64,000 nucleotides of DNA from Anastrepha obliqua (GCF_027943255.1 NC_072896.1:124651879-124715878); one strand, 5' to 3'; shown: positions 23,137-36,034, numbered from the stretch's first letter. Notes: generated by a model from the sequence alone, not told the origin. A program made the numbers and translations.

Positions 23137-24250
23137 ATTAAAAAAAAAAATAAAAATAAATAAAAATAAAAATTTACTCTATTTTAATATCGGATAGTAT
23201 GGATGGACTCCAAAGATTGGTCGACAAGGCAAGAGGAAGTTAAATATATGGTTCCGCAAATCAAAACAAGAAAGACCACCATAAGCGAAATTAAAAATCA
23301 AATAAAACAGCTAAGCGATAAAAAAGCTCCAGGATATGATTTAATAAATGGAAAAATTTTAAAAAAGTTACCTGAAACAGCATTGCAATTCATAAGAAAT
23401 ATATTCAATTGCATGTTAGAGACTGAATACTTCTCACGACTATGGAAAATTGCTCAAATTACCGCCATACCCAAACCAGGAAAAGATGCCACCAAAACTG
23501 CCTCATATCGACCCATCAGCCTATTGCCAATTCTTTCAAAAGTGTTTGAATAAATATTGTTCGACCGACTAGAACCAATTTTGACAGCAAAAAAAGTGAT
23601 ACCAAGCCATCAATTCGGATTTAGACGGCAACACTCAACAATCCAACAAATCCACAGGGTTATTAACAAAATACTTAACGATATGAATGACAAAAAATAT
23701 TGTGTAGCTGTATACCTAGACATTGCAAAAGCCTTTGATAAAGTTTGGCATAAAGGACTTTTGCATAAGCTCAAACGAATCTTTCCACAAAACTACTTTG
23801 AACTTTTGAAGAGCTACATAACTGATCGAAAATTTTATATAAGATATGAAGACGAATATTCCGATATTCTACCAATGACAGCTGGAGTACCGCAAGGCAG
23901 TGTATTAGGTCCTCTCTTATATCTAATATACACCGCAGATGTGCCAACTCCGACAACAGATAATACAATGATAGCAACGTTCGCGGATGATACTGTATTA
24001 ATGGCATCAAACAATGACGAAAAACTGGCGACCTTTACACTTCAAAAATTAATAAACAATACAGTAAATTGGTTTGACGAATGGGGTATAGAAGTTAATA
24101 AAGACAAAACTATACAAGTTATATATACAAACAAAAAGACATCAAAATATAATCTAACCTTAAAAAACAACAAAATAAAAATCTGCCCAGCAGCAGAAAA
24201 AAAATGGTTTAAAAAAATGTCAGTCAGACAAAATTCATGACGATTAGTCT
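23137..24250 (+). mobile_element. Jockey-clade LINE, RT-domain copy
   Basis: An A-rich run (23137-23175) precedes the copy. The element is 5'-truncated and starts near the RT N terminus, and the 3' end is near 24250, where it meets the (TTAGG)n tail of an opposite LINE. The RT coding region (23203-24240) is almost open. Confidence 0.8.
23203..24240 (+). pseudogene. Jockey-type reverse transcriptase with one nonsense codon
   Basis: Motifs appear in the canonical order: KKAPGYDLINGKILKKLP, WKIAQITAIPKPGKDATKTA with SYRPISLLPILSKVFE, HQFGFRRQHSTIQQIHRV, YLDIAKAFDKVWHKGLLHKL, PMTAGVPQGSVLGPLLYLIY and the catalytic TFADDTVLMAS. A TAA at 23551-23553 lies right after SKVFE, where Jockey RTs usually have a basic residue. 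The frame is otherwise open from 23203 to about 24180. The end (KKWFKKMSVRQNS) is likely truncated, since the usual C-terminal part is missing. Confidence 0.85.
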
Positions 24251-24256
24251 GCAATA

Positions 24257-24740
24257 ATCTTAGGTTAGGTTAGGTTAGGTTGAAGCGGTTGTCCTATGGG
24301 ACACACTCAGGCTTATAGCCCATTGGGATGCCGCGTGGGGAGCTTTCCCTATTTCTCCTAAAGCCAGTATGTGCTTTTCAAAAATTGTAGAATACCTCCT
24401 ATTTCTGCAGAATTGAGATCTTCCAATTCGTTAAAAAATTGTCTGCCTAGAATAGCAAATCTCCGTCTGGATAGAGCAAGACAATGGCACAGAAGGTGCA
24501 AGATTGTCTCTTCCTCTTCCTCATCAAGGCAACTTCTACAGAAATCATGTGCTCGCACACATTCAAAATGCAAACTAAGCAAACTACTGAAAATTCCGTG
24601 GACCGACCGTATCTCAACATTGAAGTACTTCGAAGAGTTAATAGCGAAATAGAGCTTCTAAGATGCACTAAATGCAGAAAAACAGCCAACCTGGAACAGT
24701 TTAGGTTAGGGAGAAAGAAGTCCATTATTTTTGCTTAACA
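24257..24740 (-). mobile_element. LINE 3' end with (TTAGG)n tail
   Basis: On the minus strand the C terminus contains a zinc-knuckle-like CRSCLDEEEEETILHLLCHC followed by FNELEDLNSAEIGGILQFLK and a stop at 24358. The 3' UTR (about 95 bases) ends in a run that reads TTAGGTTAGGTTAGGTTAGG on the plus strand at 24261-24280. The same organisation is seen on the plus strand at 58215-59080. The element belongs to an RNase H-bearing LINE group by similarity of its C terminus, and is 5'-truncated. Confidence 0.75.
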
Positions 24741-25120
24741 TTTTTGTGCAAACGGCTTAAAACTGTTTTATGGTCGATCTTTAGCGCCTGCGTGTTGTTA
24801 CGACTACTAATATGGTGGCCAACTTTGATTATTTCTGTGATTTTATCGACCTTTCTGTAACATCAAAAATACCTGAAGTATCGGAACCATAAACACAATT
24901 CACAACTTCAGCGGTTGGGCTTGCATTTTGGCCTTTATCAAAGAAAAACTGTAAAATGTGCCGAATCTTTTCTTTGTTGGCTCCCATTGTTAACACCCTG
25001 TAACTCACAGCAGTAAAAAACAAAAAACAGCTAAATATTTTTTTCAGTATGAAATGTCACCTTGACAACGAGCATAAATTTTAAATTGTTTGATTGATCA
25101 GTTACGAGATATCGATCACT
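24738..25120 (-). mobile_element. Mariner N-terminal fragment (SETMAR-like transposase)
   Basis: The minus strand encodes MGANKEKIRHILQFFFDKGQ, then NASPTAEVVNCVYGSDT, the N-terminal helix-turn-helix of a mariner transposase. A deletion follows, then SGIFDVTERSIK and, in another frame, sequence resembling the second DNA-binding motif (KIDHKTVLSRLHKN-like). The catalytic half is absent. It lies between two LINE copies. Confidence 0.65.
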
Positions 25121-25129
25121 ACAGCCATC

Positions 25130-27115
25130 TACCGAGAAAATAATGGAGAGGGTTTGGAGAGGGTTCGATTTTGTTGGGGCAGAACACTTGGCTTAAGCAA
25201 CGAGCAAATGCGTTTGCCTTCTCGAGATCTGTTTCATCCCATTTGTTCGTTTCCATTTTAATGGATGATTGCTCCTTGGCCTTTAGCCTTTTTAAATTTT
25301 TTGTTGCTTTCTATAGAGAGTAGCCAGTGGCAGAGGTTGCATCAAGTATGCTGAGGTACTTCTGGGACTGAGAGCTGTGTTCTTTTTTAAGGAGTTCTTT
25401 GAGTTCTTGAGAAAGTGAGTGAAGTGTGCTTTTGTCCTCAGGGTGTCTGCTTCTTTGCCATGTTTTTCTTGCTTGTCGTTTTTCCTTCAATTTTTCTTTT
25501 ACCTCAAAAGATATCTGTGAGTGGTGTTGCATGGTGAGACAGAGTGTTGAGTTCTATGCTGCATGTTGGATCCAATCATTGAAATGCGTTTATAATGACT
25601 TCATTGCTCTTCAGTTGGTGTTTTAAGTTAAGGGTGAAGTAATAAGGGTTCGGAAGTACTTTAAGTTGGCTTTACTGTTGTGAAGACAGCAGTGGGCAAG
25701 TAATTCACATCAATCTTAATTTAATGGGACGAATACGGGAGAGTGATCGGAGCATTGTAATATGAGCTGCAGGTTATTTCACTAGCTGGCACACCTTTCG
25801 CTACACAAAAGTGGATGAGATCTGGTATTTTATTTGTGTCACTGGGTCTATATGTTGCAGAGCCTGAGGAGGCTGTAGTGAGGTTCAATTTCGTGATAGC
25901 TGTCAATAGTTGGCCACCTTTTCAGATTGAGAGACGGGATTCTCAATGAGTGTGCTTAGCGTTATAGTCTCCTCCAGCTAGAAACCTGTTTCCAAGGTTA
26001 TTAAAGAATTTCCATTTTCCTCTGTTTTGATAGCATGCTTGGATGGGCTGTACACTGATGAGATTGTTATGGGGCAATTCGAACTCACCATAATTATGTT
26101 TGTGGCTTGAATAGCTTCTGTGCAAAATAGTTTATGCTGTAATGCTTCATATTACTTTTAATGAGAATCACAGAGCTTTTTTATCGGGGTGCATTGTAAG
26201 ATATAGCTTGTAATTTGGTACTCGAAAGTAGCTTTCATCGGTAAAGTCATGTGATTTGAGCAGGGTTTTTAATTCCAATATATGTTTTGATAGGTCATTA
26301 GCATTGCAGATGAGAATATTCATGGATTTGAAGGGCTTAATTCTTGAGTCGTGAGAGTGACGAGCAGATTCATCATTGTTGAAACTTGTTGCAAGGCTGG
26401 CTTGAAAAACAACTTGTGAGTATGAGAGTGAGTTTGGGACGTGTATGGGTAGTTGGGTGACCGTGATCGAACCGGTTGAGCTTTGTGGCTAAGCGAGGGG
26501 TGCGATGTTTTCATCCTTTTTCTCTCAATGGTGGATATTTGAGTTTTTAAAGCCTTTGTAATTCGCTGAATGATTTCCTTCGCATAAGGCGCATTTGACG
26601 TAATCTGTTCTCGTTTTACACGAGTAATTTGCGTATAAGTGTCAACAAATATTGGTGGGATTTGAGGGTTTTTTTGTTAGGTTCTTCTTTGCGAACTTCC
26701 CAAGGAGCAAATCTATTTTCAGAGGCTTCTGTGCTGCCGAGCCAGTACTCGCCCATTTTGCTTGCTTTTGAGAGGGTTTAAGCTTACCTGGGCTAGCGCG
26801 ATGTCTTTTTTTTGTTGTTCTACAACTTTCCAATCGTTAGTTGGTGTATTCTTGCTGATCGATGGTTGAGGGGAGAGGTCCTCTTGTTAATAGAGCAATT
26901 GCAGTTGTTGTTGTAGCTGCTAATTCTGCTCCTATACGCTTGGCTTTGTGTTATTTTGGGATATTTGGGAGTAAGTTGGAGAAGGTGATAAGTCATTGGG
27001 TGCTTCATGTGTTTGGGAGAGGTATTGGCTCGCCTGTTGTTGCTTCTGTTGTGCAATTTTTTTTGTTGTGGCTGTTGTTGTGCTGTCTGTTACATCTAAA
27101 TATCGGAGATAAATA
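25130..27115 (-). mobile_element. Jockey-clade LINE 5' part: gag and endonuclease
   Basis: Read on the minus strand, ORF1 (gag) is at about 27100-26330. It includes a basic N-terminal part (KRHRASPGKLKPSQKQAKWA) and a zinc-knuckle YVKCALCEGNHSANYKG near 26600. ORF2 then begins with MNILICNANDLSKHILELK and includes the endonuclease LGNRFLAGGDYNAKHTH (25985-25943) and YRPSDTNKIPDLIHFCVAKG (25860-25790). A linker (KEKLKEKRQARKTWQRSRHP) follows. It breaks off just before the RT. Several stops and frameshifts are present. Confidence 0.75.
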
Positions 27116-27119
27116 ATTA

Positions 27120-29499
27120 AATAAAATAAATTAACGGTCTCCAGTCTGTTCTTTGCTACTGCTATAAGATTATGAAATTCTCTACTAATTTCTATTTTTA
27201 ACCATTAAATCTGTTAGTTGTTTCAAAATGGTAATTGCTATATAACTCTTGCTCTTCACTGTTAATTTGTTATTTGTGTTCCAAGCCTCTTCCCACACAA
27301 TTTTATGATTCTCAGATACTAATGCTAGTTTAAGTCTAAAATAAGTTTAAATTTGTTATTTGAATGCTAAATTTGTGCAATGGCTGTAAATTTCTTATGA
27401 ATAAATAAATATTTAAAAATAAATGCTGTCTTATAACGACAAATTGCACACTTTGGTAGCTACTTACACTTTTTAGTATTAATAAAAAGTGTTTTAAAAG
27501 ACCTGATACATATTTAAAGTATCTACATTTCTTCATTTACCAAAAATTAACTAAACGAATACCTTTTTACCATAACAATTCTTTTCTATTGGACCACACA
27601 CGGCCTCCGCTACTATTGTGTGGATCCGCGCCTCTATCGCAACACCCACCCAGTTGCCATATACATGAAACGACTGCAGATAAACATCTTCATTTGTAAA
27701 TGCAATGACAAAGCAACGTTTATTAAATATTAATAAATTACGCGTAAATAAAAGTTACACAATAACTGAATAAAAAGCCATAAAAATTATAAAGGAACAC
27801 CAGCATGCGGAAGGTTGACTTTACGAGTATTAAAACCATTCCCACAGCAACACTCAACGAATCGGGCTGGCTGACTACATACGCATACATGTATACACAA
27901 ATACATTTATGCATACAAATAATTACAGTACAGCAACAAAAAATATTCATAATTTTCTATAAAAGTCAACAATGGTAGCTATTGTTCGCGCGCCTATCAA
28001 CAAAACGCGCGGGTGAGCCGCTATTGTTCAGGCGCACAAAAAATTCAATAAACATGAAAGAATAAATCGAAGCCAAAGTGTAAATACCAACTCATTTTTC
28101 TCACTAAAAACACCTAGAAACAGGTTGGCAATTGTCACTTTTCCACCGATAGCATTAGCCTTCAACTCTCCCTCCCTCAGATTGACTGGCAAACGTGTCA
28201 CAGGAAAAACAACAGAATAAAAAATCATACCTTTTCCTCACAGCTACAAAGCATTCGGACAATAGGTGTGTCATTGTGCGGCGATCAACGCGCAAGGTGC
28301 TGAACATTAAATTCTTCCTGCCTCAATCCTCCGTAAAGTGTCAAGTGATTAATGCGATTTGTCAAGAAATCCTTGTAATTTAACAGCAAATAGAAAAAGT
28401 TACAAACGCACATTGCTGAAATGTTGGTGCAATGAGACTGTGTGGCTATAATTTTCCAGTTTATTGAAAATCTATGAGGATCACCACACACAAAAATAAA
28501 CTGAAATCGAAATGATTGAGTCTGTTTTACTTTCAACTGAATCTTGTCACAACTACTCGGCGCAAAACAATAGACAGCTTGGAACCGATGAAATGGCAGA
28601 GGGTGCAACACGAATGACGCTGTAATGCCGGTGATCTTATCTTCAACACGATCATCGACCTACTAGCGCAGCACAGGATCCTTACCTACTTACACAGGTA
28701 ACTCATACATATAGTACACACACATACGAATGTAGGTACAATATTTTGTTCAACCGAAAATCGAAAAAAAATTAAACGCTTGGATCTCTTTGTTAACAGT
28801 CGATCGATTTCATTTTTATTAATAAAAACCATAAAATTTTGATTGCACAGCAGGATTGTTGAACATTCGATTTCACTCGCCTTTCTCCATAGCTAATCAG
28901 GGCAAACAAGCGCACACTAAATAAAATGTTAAAGTTTCGTTCAGCAGGAATTGAAGTCGATTTCTCATGCCTGTCGTTAGGCTCCTCCTTGAATATTGGG
29001 CGCGCTTGTGCGTTGATCTGCTCTAATACCCACTAAATTCGATATCTCTCTGCGTCAATTGCTTTGAGTGCATGTCAATAAATCCACACAGCATCTTTGC
29101 TTTCATAAACCGCTTTAAATGTGAATCAGTCAAAAATCGTACCTAAGCGACGATCTTATCACTGCTATCAAAGGTAAGATCGTTTCTTTGAAAAAATGTT
29201 AGGCAATGATGCAGCAGTTTAGGGTTCTTTGTAAGAATGTATTGGTGCTTGTAACCTTTGTTTAATGTCCGAGTGTTACTATCTGTCAGACAAAGTGGAG
29301 TGAAGATTGCCGAGTGATGCTGGTGACGAATCGATGGATTGTATTGGCACAGCACATTGGATGCCAGTGGGTTAGACTAACGGGCGCCGAAAGTGTAGGT
29401 ATATGCAAGTGCCGAAGTGCGTAAAGCAAACATAAATTTTAAGAGAGCTAATACGAGTAGGAAATGAAATAGTGTAAATCAATAATTATAATTTATAAA
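27120..29499. other. Unique-looking AT-rich sequence, no recognised gene
   Basis: Chance ORFs occur on both strands, the longest at 28285-28611 minus, without domains. I see no transposon motifs. The stretch may hold regulatory DNA of neighbouring genes. Confidence 0.4.
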
Positions 29500-30110
29500 A
29501 TAATAATTTGTATGCTGTTTAAGAAGCAATGAATTTTGTTGTGGAAAACAGGTGGAAAGCCAGATCAGTATGTGTCTGCGGCGACAGCAAAGCTGCTCTC
29601 ATAGCCTTAGTCTGCCCTCCAACCACTTCAAGGGTAGTTGAGTTCTGTAAATCCTGGCTGAACTATGTCGGTAACGTTAATATCCTGAGGCTATCATGGG
29701 TCCCGGGACACGTGGGTATCGCGGGTAACAAGATCTCTGACTCCTTAACTTGGATAGGCTCTGAGGCCAACTTCTTTGGCCCGGAGCTCATTCTGCCACT
29801 CTTTTCTGCAGCCATCAAAGCCACGGTTAGCAAACGGGTTACTTCAAACCTCAAACGAACTTAACAGGTTGAGAGAGGCTGCAGATGGACAAAACTGACC
29901 GGCTGTCATAGATCCTCCTGTCATTAAATAGAAGGGACTGTAAGTAGCTGGTTGCACTAAAGACGGAAAACTTTCTATGGGCGAGGTACATGGAAAAGGT
30001 AGGCACTTCTGTCTGAGTGAACAAAAGAAAAAAGAAAATGAAACTGCTGGCAACGTGGACAGAAAATAATAGATGGTCTCTAGTGTAGTGTAGTGCCACG
30101 CTCTGCAATA
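29500..30110 (+). mobile_element. LINE RNase H fragment
   Basis: The plus-strand frame 29529-29864 encodes SVCVCGDSKAALIALVCPPT, LSWVPGHVGIAGNKISDSLT and GSEANFFGPELILPLFSAAI, i.e. RNase H with its catalytic Asp (GDSKAAL) and the terminal GHVGIAGN motif. After 29864 the frame breaks, but nucleotide similarity to the minus-strand copy at 14010-14845 continues through the C-terminal region. It is 5'-truncated. Confidence 0.8.
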
Positions 30111-30379
30111 TGGTGGAATATCCGAAAATTGCTTACCCTAAACATTATTAAATCGTACCCCTTTGATTTCTTCTCACATACACCCAGTAACAAAATTATA
30201 AACACACCACTATTTTTATAAAAATATAGTTCATACTACAACAACAATCATACAACTCAGAGTTTCAGAGTTTGCACAACATTTTTATAATACATCGAAA
30301 CTTTCAATTTAAAAAAGAGTAGAATTTTTCTGGACATGAAGTTTTATAGTCCATTGAATTTTAGTCTGAAACTGCATAG

Positions 30380-30735
30380 CAGAACTGCGGATATTGCGGG
30401 GGGTCTGCGGCGTCACACTGCTCGACAAGATTCAAAACATCTTTATTCTGGGTGTAATAAAGTTGCTCCAATCAGCACTAAGCTCCAGGAAAACCACCCA
30501 TGCTGGTACGGTCATGTAATGAGAAGACCAGAGGATCACGCAGGGAGGGAAGTACTGTAGATGGAGGAAGCGAAAAGAGGACCAGGCAGACCACCAAAAA
30601 CCTGAAAAAAACCCCATTGCAAACGACATGCGACACAGAAGCGACAGCGAAGAAACGATTCCGGACCGGGTGGTATAGAAATTTCACACAAGGACAGCCG
30701 ACCTGCAAGAGGATAAGGCTAGATTAAAGAAGATA
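30380..30735 (+). mobile_element. LINE C-terminal tail (WYGHVMRR type)
   Basis: The plus strand encodes NKVAPISTKLQENHPCWYGH, then VMRRPEDHAGREVL. In shifted frames it continues with KRGPGRPPKT and a terminal region ending near 30735. This arrangement (WYGHV, GRPPKTW) is the familiar C-terminal tail after the RT in several arthropod LINEs. Only this tail remains. Confidence 0.65.
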
Positions 30736-30859
30736 TTTCTCAAGAAAGCGTAGAAAAGATGGAGTTCCATTTCTTCATTTGCTATTTCGGAAGCCCTGTG
30801 ACCCCAGTATAATAGATGGAGGACTCAGAATCTCCTGGGGACTCCACGGTATTCAATTT

Positions 30860-31220
30860 CCAAACTTGTAGCTGTGTTTAATGGTCATTGGATGATCGGG
30901 TCACATGCGGAAAAGGTAAGTTTACCATTTAACCCTCATGCAGCTGTGGGGACCTTTCAAATTAGGAGACGGTGGAAAGAAGGAAGAGTCCAGGTTTGGT
31001 AGCTAGACGATTATAGTCACTGGGTGCTCCATTCTTCGACAACTTGGGTCAGTGCGCCAACCTAAGTCCCATCAATCTTTTCCATTACCTCAACAGCTCT
31101 GGCTGGCTGTAGATATCTGCTCATTGGAGGACTCAAAATAGTATCAAAACAACTTAGTGCCACTTGAAAGCCCGGAGTGGTACTTCAATCATTTCACATA
31201 CCCAACTACAAGGTTAGTAC
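30860..31220 (+). mobile_element. LINE 3' end fragment, same family as 41200-41500
   Basis: Nucleotide-level similarity to the 3' end of the LINE at 40520-41510 is visible. Shared landmarks are GGTCATTGGATGATCGG-type sequence, ACATGCGGAAAAG, and the CTCAACAGCTCTGGCTGGCT segment followed by ATCAAAACA. Frames are broken by indels. Confidence 0.55.
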
Positions 31221-31224
31221 TGTC

Positions 31225-33904
31225 AGAAAAAAAAAAATGAGAAAAAGCAACGCTACTTTTTATCCACTTGAAACTCGAGAATATTTTTTCTGTTTCGTTG
31301 AAGTCTTTTGTTTTTTTTTTATGTGAAATTTCATTTTTAAAGATGTACTTAGGAAAAAATTTATAGACATTTTAGAAAAATTGCTGACTAAATATTTCTC
31401 ATAAAAGTTAAAAATGTTTTAGGGTTTTTACAATGAATTTCTTAATATGCTGCTTTCATTTCTTTGCCACTGGGTGTACTTGTATATGAAAAGGCTTCGT
31501 AAGGGTAGGTAATATCAGTTAGAGCAAACCAATTCAACCGTTTTTTCCTTGCAAGTATCAACGATCGCAATCATCAATACGCATACACATTTGCACACCA
31601 ATCGGAAAAGCAGGCCCTAGAATTATCAGTGTTCATACAGAATTGCTTAACACAATTAAAACGACGACCGCTAATCTTCTCCTGAACTTGCCAAATTGTC
31701 GTCCCAGTGATCGGATCACAACTCCAAAGAAAACACCGGCAACACACCTGCGCAACTGAAAATCAAAATTCGCATGCATCTACACGTATACACATGAAAG
31801 TGCATGTGTGTGTATGTGAGCTACATGAAGTGGACAAACTGCGAAGGCGTGTCGAACGAACAGCTCACATCGCCACAGTTCACAATGTCGACATTGACGA
31901 CGCCATCAATATCACGCCATCATCAACATTATCAGCGCAACTGATCTGTAGATCGAGTCTTGACGATCAACAGCAAATGGCAACAGCAATAAAAGCAACA
32001 AAAAATTGAGCAAGTCAAAGCACATGCCGACAAAGTCATTTCAACGCTTTCGAGTTTGCTTTGGGAAGGCGAATTGGTGGGCAGTCAGTTGCAATAACTC
32101 GCACACATAAAAGTCTATGTTCCACGATCGGCAGCGAAGGCGTTTACAAATTTCAAAAATAACAAATGCGCGGCGAATGTATTGCACCAACAATAAGAAA
32201 CGTTCTAAATATTGCGTGTTGACTGCAAGTTGTAACCAGGTTGTGGCGGCGTGGCTGGTGGAAGAATGTTCAGCTGCTGATCGCGCGGCGATCTCGATTC
32301 GATTAATTTTCGCATTAAGATTTTTTCAATACCCTTGCATATGTTTATATATCTACTCGTTGCTGCAATGAGATTTCGCGCTGCTTTTCGCAAATGATCA
32401 AAACAACTCCGCCCGCCAACGCTGTAAATGCAACAAAAGTGCAACAATCGCTGATCGGCAATCAGTAATCTCCCTTGCAATTCGTTGTGCGCGGAAGCGT
32501 TTGTGTTCTATAGCGAATGCTGCACGCCGGTTTGTGGCACACACATACAGACACAACAGCGTAGCCACGTTTTGTAGAATTGTGGGCGCGGTAATGGAAT
32601 CAAATTAAGCAAGTGAGTGTTGCAACCTACCAACGACTGTAACGAAGTGGTTGCACATTTGTGGCACGATCGGTAACTGAACGCAAGCAATAAATGATAA
32701 GACGAAGGATATGAGCACAAAATCGCGCAGTTCATTGGCGTATAGATTGGCGAGGCAACATATCTCTTGGATTAGTTTATAGTTGAGGTTGAATAATTGA
32801 TTTCGCTACGATCGATCGGAGCAATATCGATCTTGGCGATCTTGGCGACCTTGTGAACTGGCTTAATGCCATTAAATAGTTGCAAAAACTATTAGGTATG
32901 TATAAATTAACGATACGATTAGCTCCAAGAGATCCAAACGAGAATTTAAAATATAAAAAGCTACATATTGAGGGGACTACTTGAATTTGTAGGTACTTGC
33001 CTCATCTATAATTCAGATTGTTCGCACTTTGGGCCCTGAAAGTTCAGAGCCAAATGTATGCGAAGCATCCGGTCCAAAATGAAATGCTATTGATGGCAAA
33101 AACAAAGCAATTTTGCTGAGCGTAAACAAGAAAAAATAGATCGGCGACATGTGGCACTAATGCTTCCCCCTTGAACTTTACTTCATACAACGCACCACCG
33201 TCTATTGTTAGCAATAAAACTGATATATGCTTGTTTTGCGGTAACCAAAAGGACATAATGGCGCTCACGAATATTTCCAATTTGGAGTACTTAAAGTCAT
33301 ATGTGCCGGAGTGCTACGTTTTTTCGCAACTCCTTAGCCATTCGAATGCCGTATTGAGTGCGTAGACAAAAAACAAAGAAATAAAATTTAATAGCACGCC
33401 ACATGCCGCTTGCCGCATGGCGCACACACGTATCTACACACGTTTACGCAGATGCAAACAAGCGAATGTAAGCACTCTGCGTAAGAGACTCGCAGGACGA
33501 GTGACACGGCAACACGACATATCGTTGCAATAATCCTGTCAAAGCATAAACAAATTTCAAAACTACAAATTGCCAAATCCTGGGCAAATTACACTTAAAA
33601 GCAAAAAATAAAAAAATACAACAACAACAACAACAACAATAGAAGTATGTACACGGATATGCACGATAGTATTGAGGGTGTTGGTGGTAGTTTGGCTAGT
33701 CTTTGGTATGGCCTGCGTATCACTTCGACTGCCCCAAGCGTTCCACAGCCAACATCAGCAAGCGGTTGCGGTTCTGCTTTTGTGGTTAAGAATATCATTG
33801 AATACTGCGCCAGTAACTCTAGTATCCTTTTTTCTTATAGTAACAAATAAATATAATATTGGATAATTAAAAAATATTTAATTTACTTACTTTCCTTTAT
33901 TCGA
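31225..33904. other. Unique-looking sequence, no recognised gene
   Basis: Mixed-composition sequence with (CAA)n at about 33620-33640 and ORFs of up to 100 codons (for example 31707-32009 plus), none with a recognised domain. There are no transposon motifs. It may be intergenic regulatory DNA. Confidence 0.4.
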
Positions 33905-34235
33905 TGCTTCAGTTCCGACTTTATTGATCCATATACTCTAAAGCTGCTCGAATACTCTTTTATGCGTTTGAAGGTGTAATATGCCACCTATATTTTGGAA
34001 CCATTTTATGCTTGTCATGTTAAAAGGCTGGAACGTGCCCAGAAAGTCTGCGTCCGTTATGCTTTGCATTGCTTGCATTTCACTCATCCAGTTACATCCC
34101 ATAAATGTCGGTGCTTCTCATCTATCTCAAATCACTTGATGGTAGAAGGACTATTCTCACATTCGTTTGCAATCTGATAAGCGGGACGATTTACTCCCCA
34201 TCGCTACTCGAGAAAATGAAACCCAATATTTCTTA
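33905..34235 (+). mobile_element. LINE RT C-terminal fragment
   Basis: The plus strand encodes DPYTLKLLEYSFMRLKV, then EPFYACHVKRLERAQKVCVR and YALHCLHFTHP. This is the thumb-like region after the RT palm of non-LTR elements, in which a basic LERxQK motif is typical. Frameshifts and stops are present, and both ends are truncated. Confidence 0.55.
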
Positions 34236-34254
34236 GTGAAGCTAACCAAATCAT

Positions 34255-35040
34255 GATTTTTATTTCGTTTATTTTTCGTTTTTCCACCTATTTGGCCCAT
34301 GAAAAGGACACCCCGCCGGATCAGGCTCGTGACGACTTTGACGACAACACTTTGTGGGGGAGCAGCGACACTAACGCGAGAAGTGAGTCATTACTTGACT
34401 TTATTCTGGAAAACAAGATTAGTGTTGTGAATTTAGACTCAGAGTTGACTTTTGCTACAATATGAACAAAGAGGAAGTTTTGAATATTACCATAGCTTCT
34501 GACTTTTTTTCTCACCATGCTAAGAGATGGAGGGATGTAAACGCAAATTCGTACTCAGACCAGCGGCACATTAAAATTTGAAACTGACCTTCGATCTCAT
34601 CAAGTTTGCGAGTTTACAAATATACGGAACACTGAATGGGGAGTTAACAATAAAAAATTAACTTTACTTTAGCTTTACTGCCAAAGATAGCCCCCATGCC
34701 CACGCTACATGTGGTGAGCTGGATGAATTGGTTAATCAGGTAACTACAGCAGTGAATAGTTTCTTAAAAGGTAATTTTCCGGTTGGTCGACTCAGAGGGA
34801 AATCTATACTCGCATGGTGGACCAAGCAAATAACCGCGCTACGAGAGTCCCACAGAACTCCAGCTAGCCTGGCCACGGCCACGAGAAGGTCAGAGGATTG
34901 GCTTATAGGCTGAATAAAAAAGTTGTAAAAAAGCTGTCAGAACTGCGCACCGTATTTCTTGGAAAAATTACTGCAATGGAATTGAATAACTTCCAGGTGC
35001 GGTCAGATTAAGAAAAAATCTTTCCAAGACGCTATATAAC
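34255..35040 (+). mobile_element. LINE endonuclease fragment
   Basis: The frame at 34253-34465 reads DDFDDNTLWGSSDTNARSES, then LLDFILENKISVVN, similar to the region after the FNAxHxxWGS motif in Jockey/I-type endonucleases. Further frames (to about 35030) resemble the downstream linker with several stops. Recognition of the endonuclease is fair, and the clade is uncertain. Confidence 0.5.
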
Positions 35041-35041
35041 C

Positions 35042-36030
35042 TTAAGGGTGGGCCATGTAAAATTTGCTTTTTGAATCGGCTATAACTAATCAATATTTTT
35101 TCAAACTTTTTTTTTATTTTGAAGATTGAACATTGTCATCTATGAATGAAAAATAATATCGGTCAAATAACTGCCACGACTGGCTTTACAGTATGCCATT
35201 CCATCAACCCAATTTTTAAGCACATTTTCGATTGTTTGGGCTCTAATTTCATGAATGGCAACTTCGATTTCGTGTTTTAAAGCATCAATCGGCTTAACGG
35301 CTCCCCACAAAAAATAGTCCAACGGGTTTAAATCACAGCTCCGAGGCGGCCAATTGAGTGTAACTTTGGTAGTGTGACAAGTTGCACCGTCCTGTTGAAA
35401 CCAAATGTCGTCCATGTCATCCTCTTCAATTTTTGGAAACAACTCGTTGAGCATGTCACGGTAACACTCGCCATTTACTGTAACCTCGGCTCCTCGCTCA
35501 TTTTCGAAAAAAATGGCCCGATGATGCCGCCAGACCAAAAACCGCACCAAACAGTGACTCGTTGTGGATGCATTTGCTTCTCTACAGTAACGTGTGGATT
35601 TTCTGAGCCCCAAATCCGACAATTTTGCTTATTGATGTAGCCACCGATGTGGAAATGAGCTTCATCAGAAAAGATGATTTTAAGGTAAAAATGCTCATCT
35701 TCGGTCAAACGATTTTCTGTCCATTAAGCGAACCGAAAACGCATTGGATGGTCATTAGGCTTAAGTTCTTGCACCAATTGAACTTTGTAAGCCTTCATAC
35801 CGAGGCTTTATACAAAATTCTCCTCAAAGAAGTGCGTGAAATGTTCAATTCTTGAGAACGATGATGAGTTGAAGTTGTTGGATGTTCACGCACATTTTCG
35901 GCTACAGCAGCAATGTTTTCGGGTGTACGTACTGTACGTGCACGTTCACGTGTTGTTTTATCCATTAACGATCCACTTTCACGAACACGATTAACAAATT
36001 GATCCCCAAACTGTCTTGTTGGCAAATCTT
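35042..36030 (-). mobile_element. DD41D transposon remnant with catalytic-core deletion
   Basis: The minus-strand transposase has an N terminus (FGDQFVNRVRESGSLMDKTT, 36025 onward), the first catalytic region IIFSDEAHFHIGGYINKQNC (35708) and the second WFQQDGATCHTT. The third, NWPPRSCDLNPLDYFLWG, follows only 23 residues after the second Asp instead of 41, so about 18 residues are missing from the core in frame. The C terminus is GSYLTDIIFHS. The left end AAGGGTGGGCCATG resembles this group's terminal sequence. The right end is cut by the maT element. Confidence 0.75.
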
Positions 36031-36034
36031 TTTT

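Noticed and set aside
24261..24280. (TTAGG)4 as a telomere remnant
   Set aside because: It ends the 3' UTR of a LINE, and a second LINE copy has the same tail; better explained as a retrotransposon tail.
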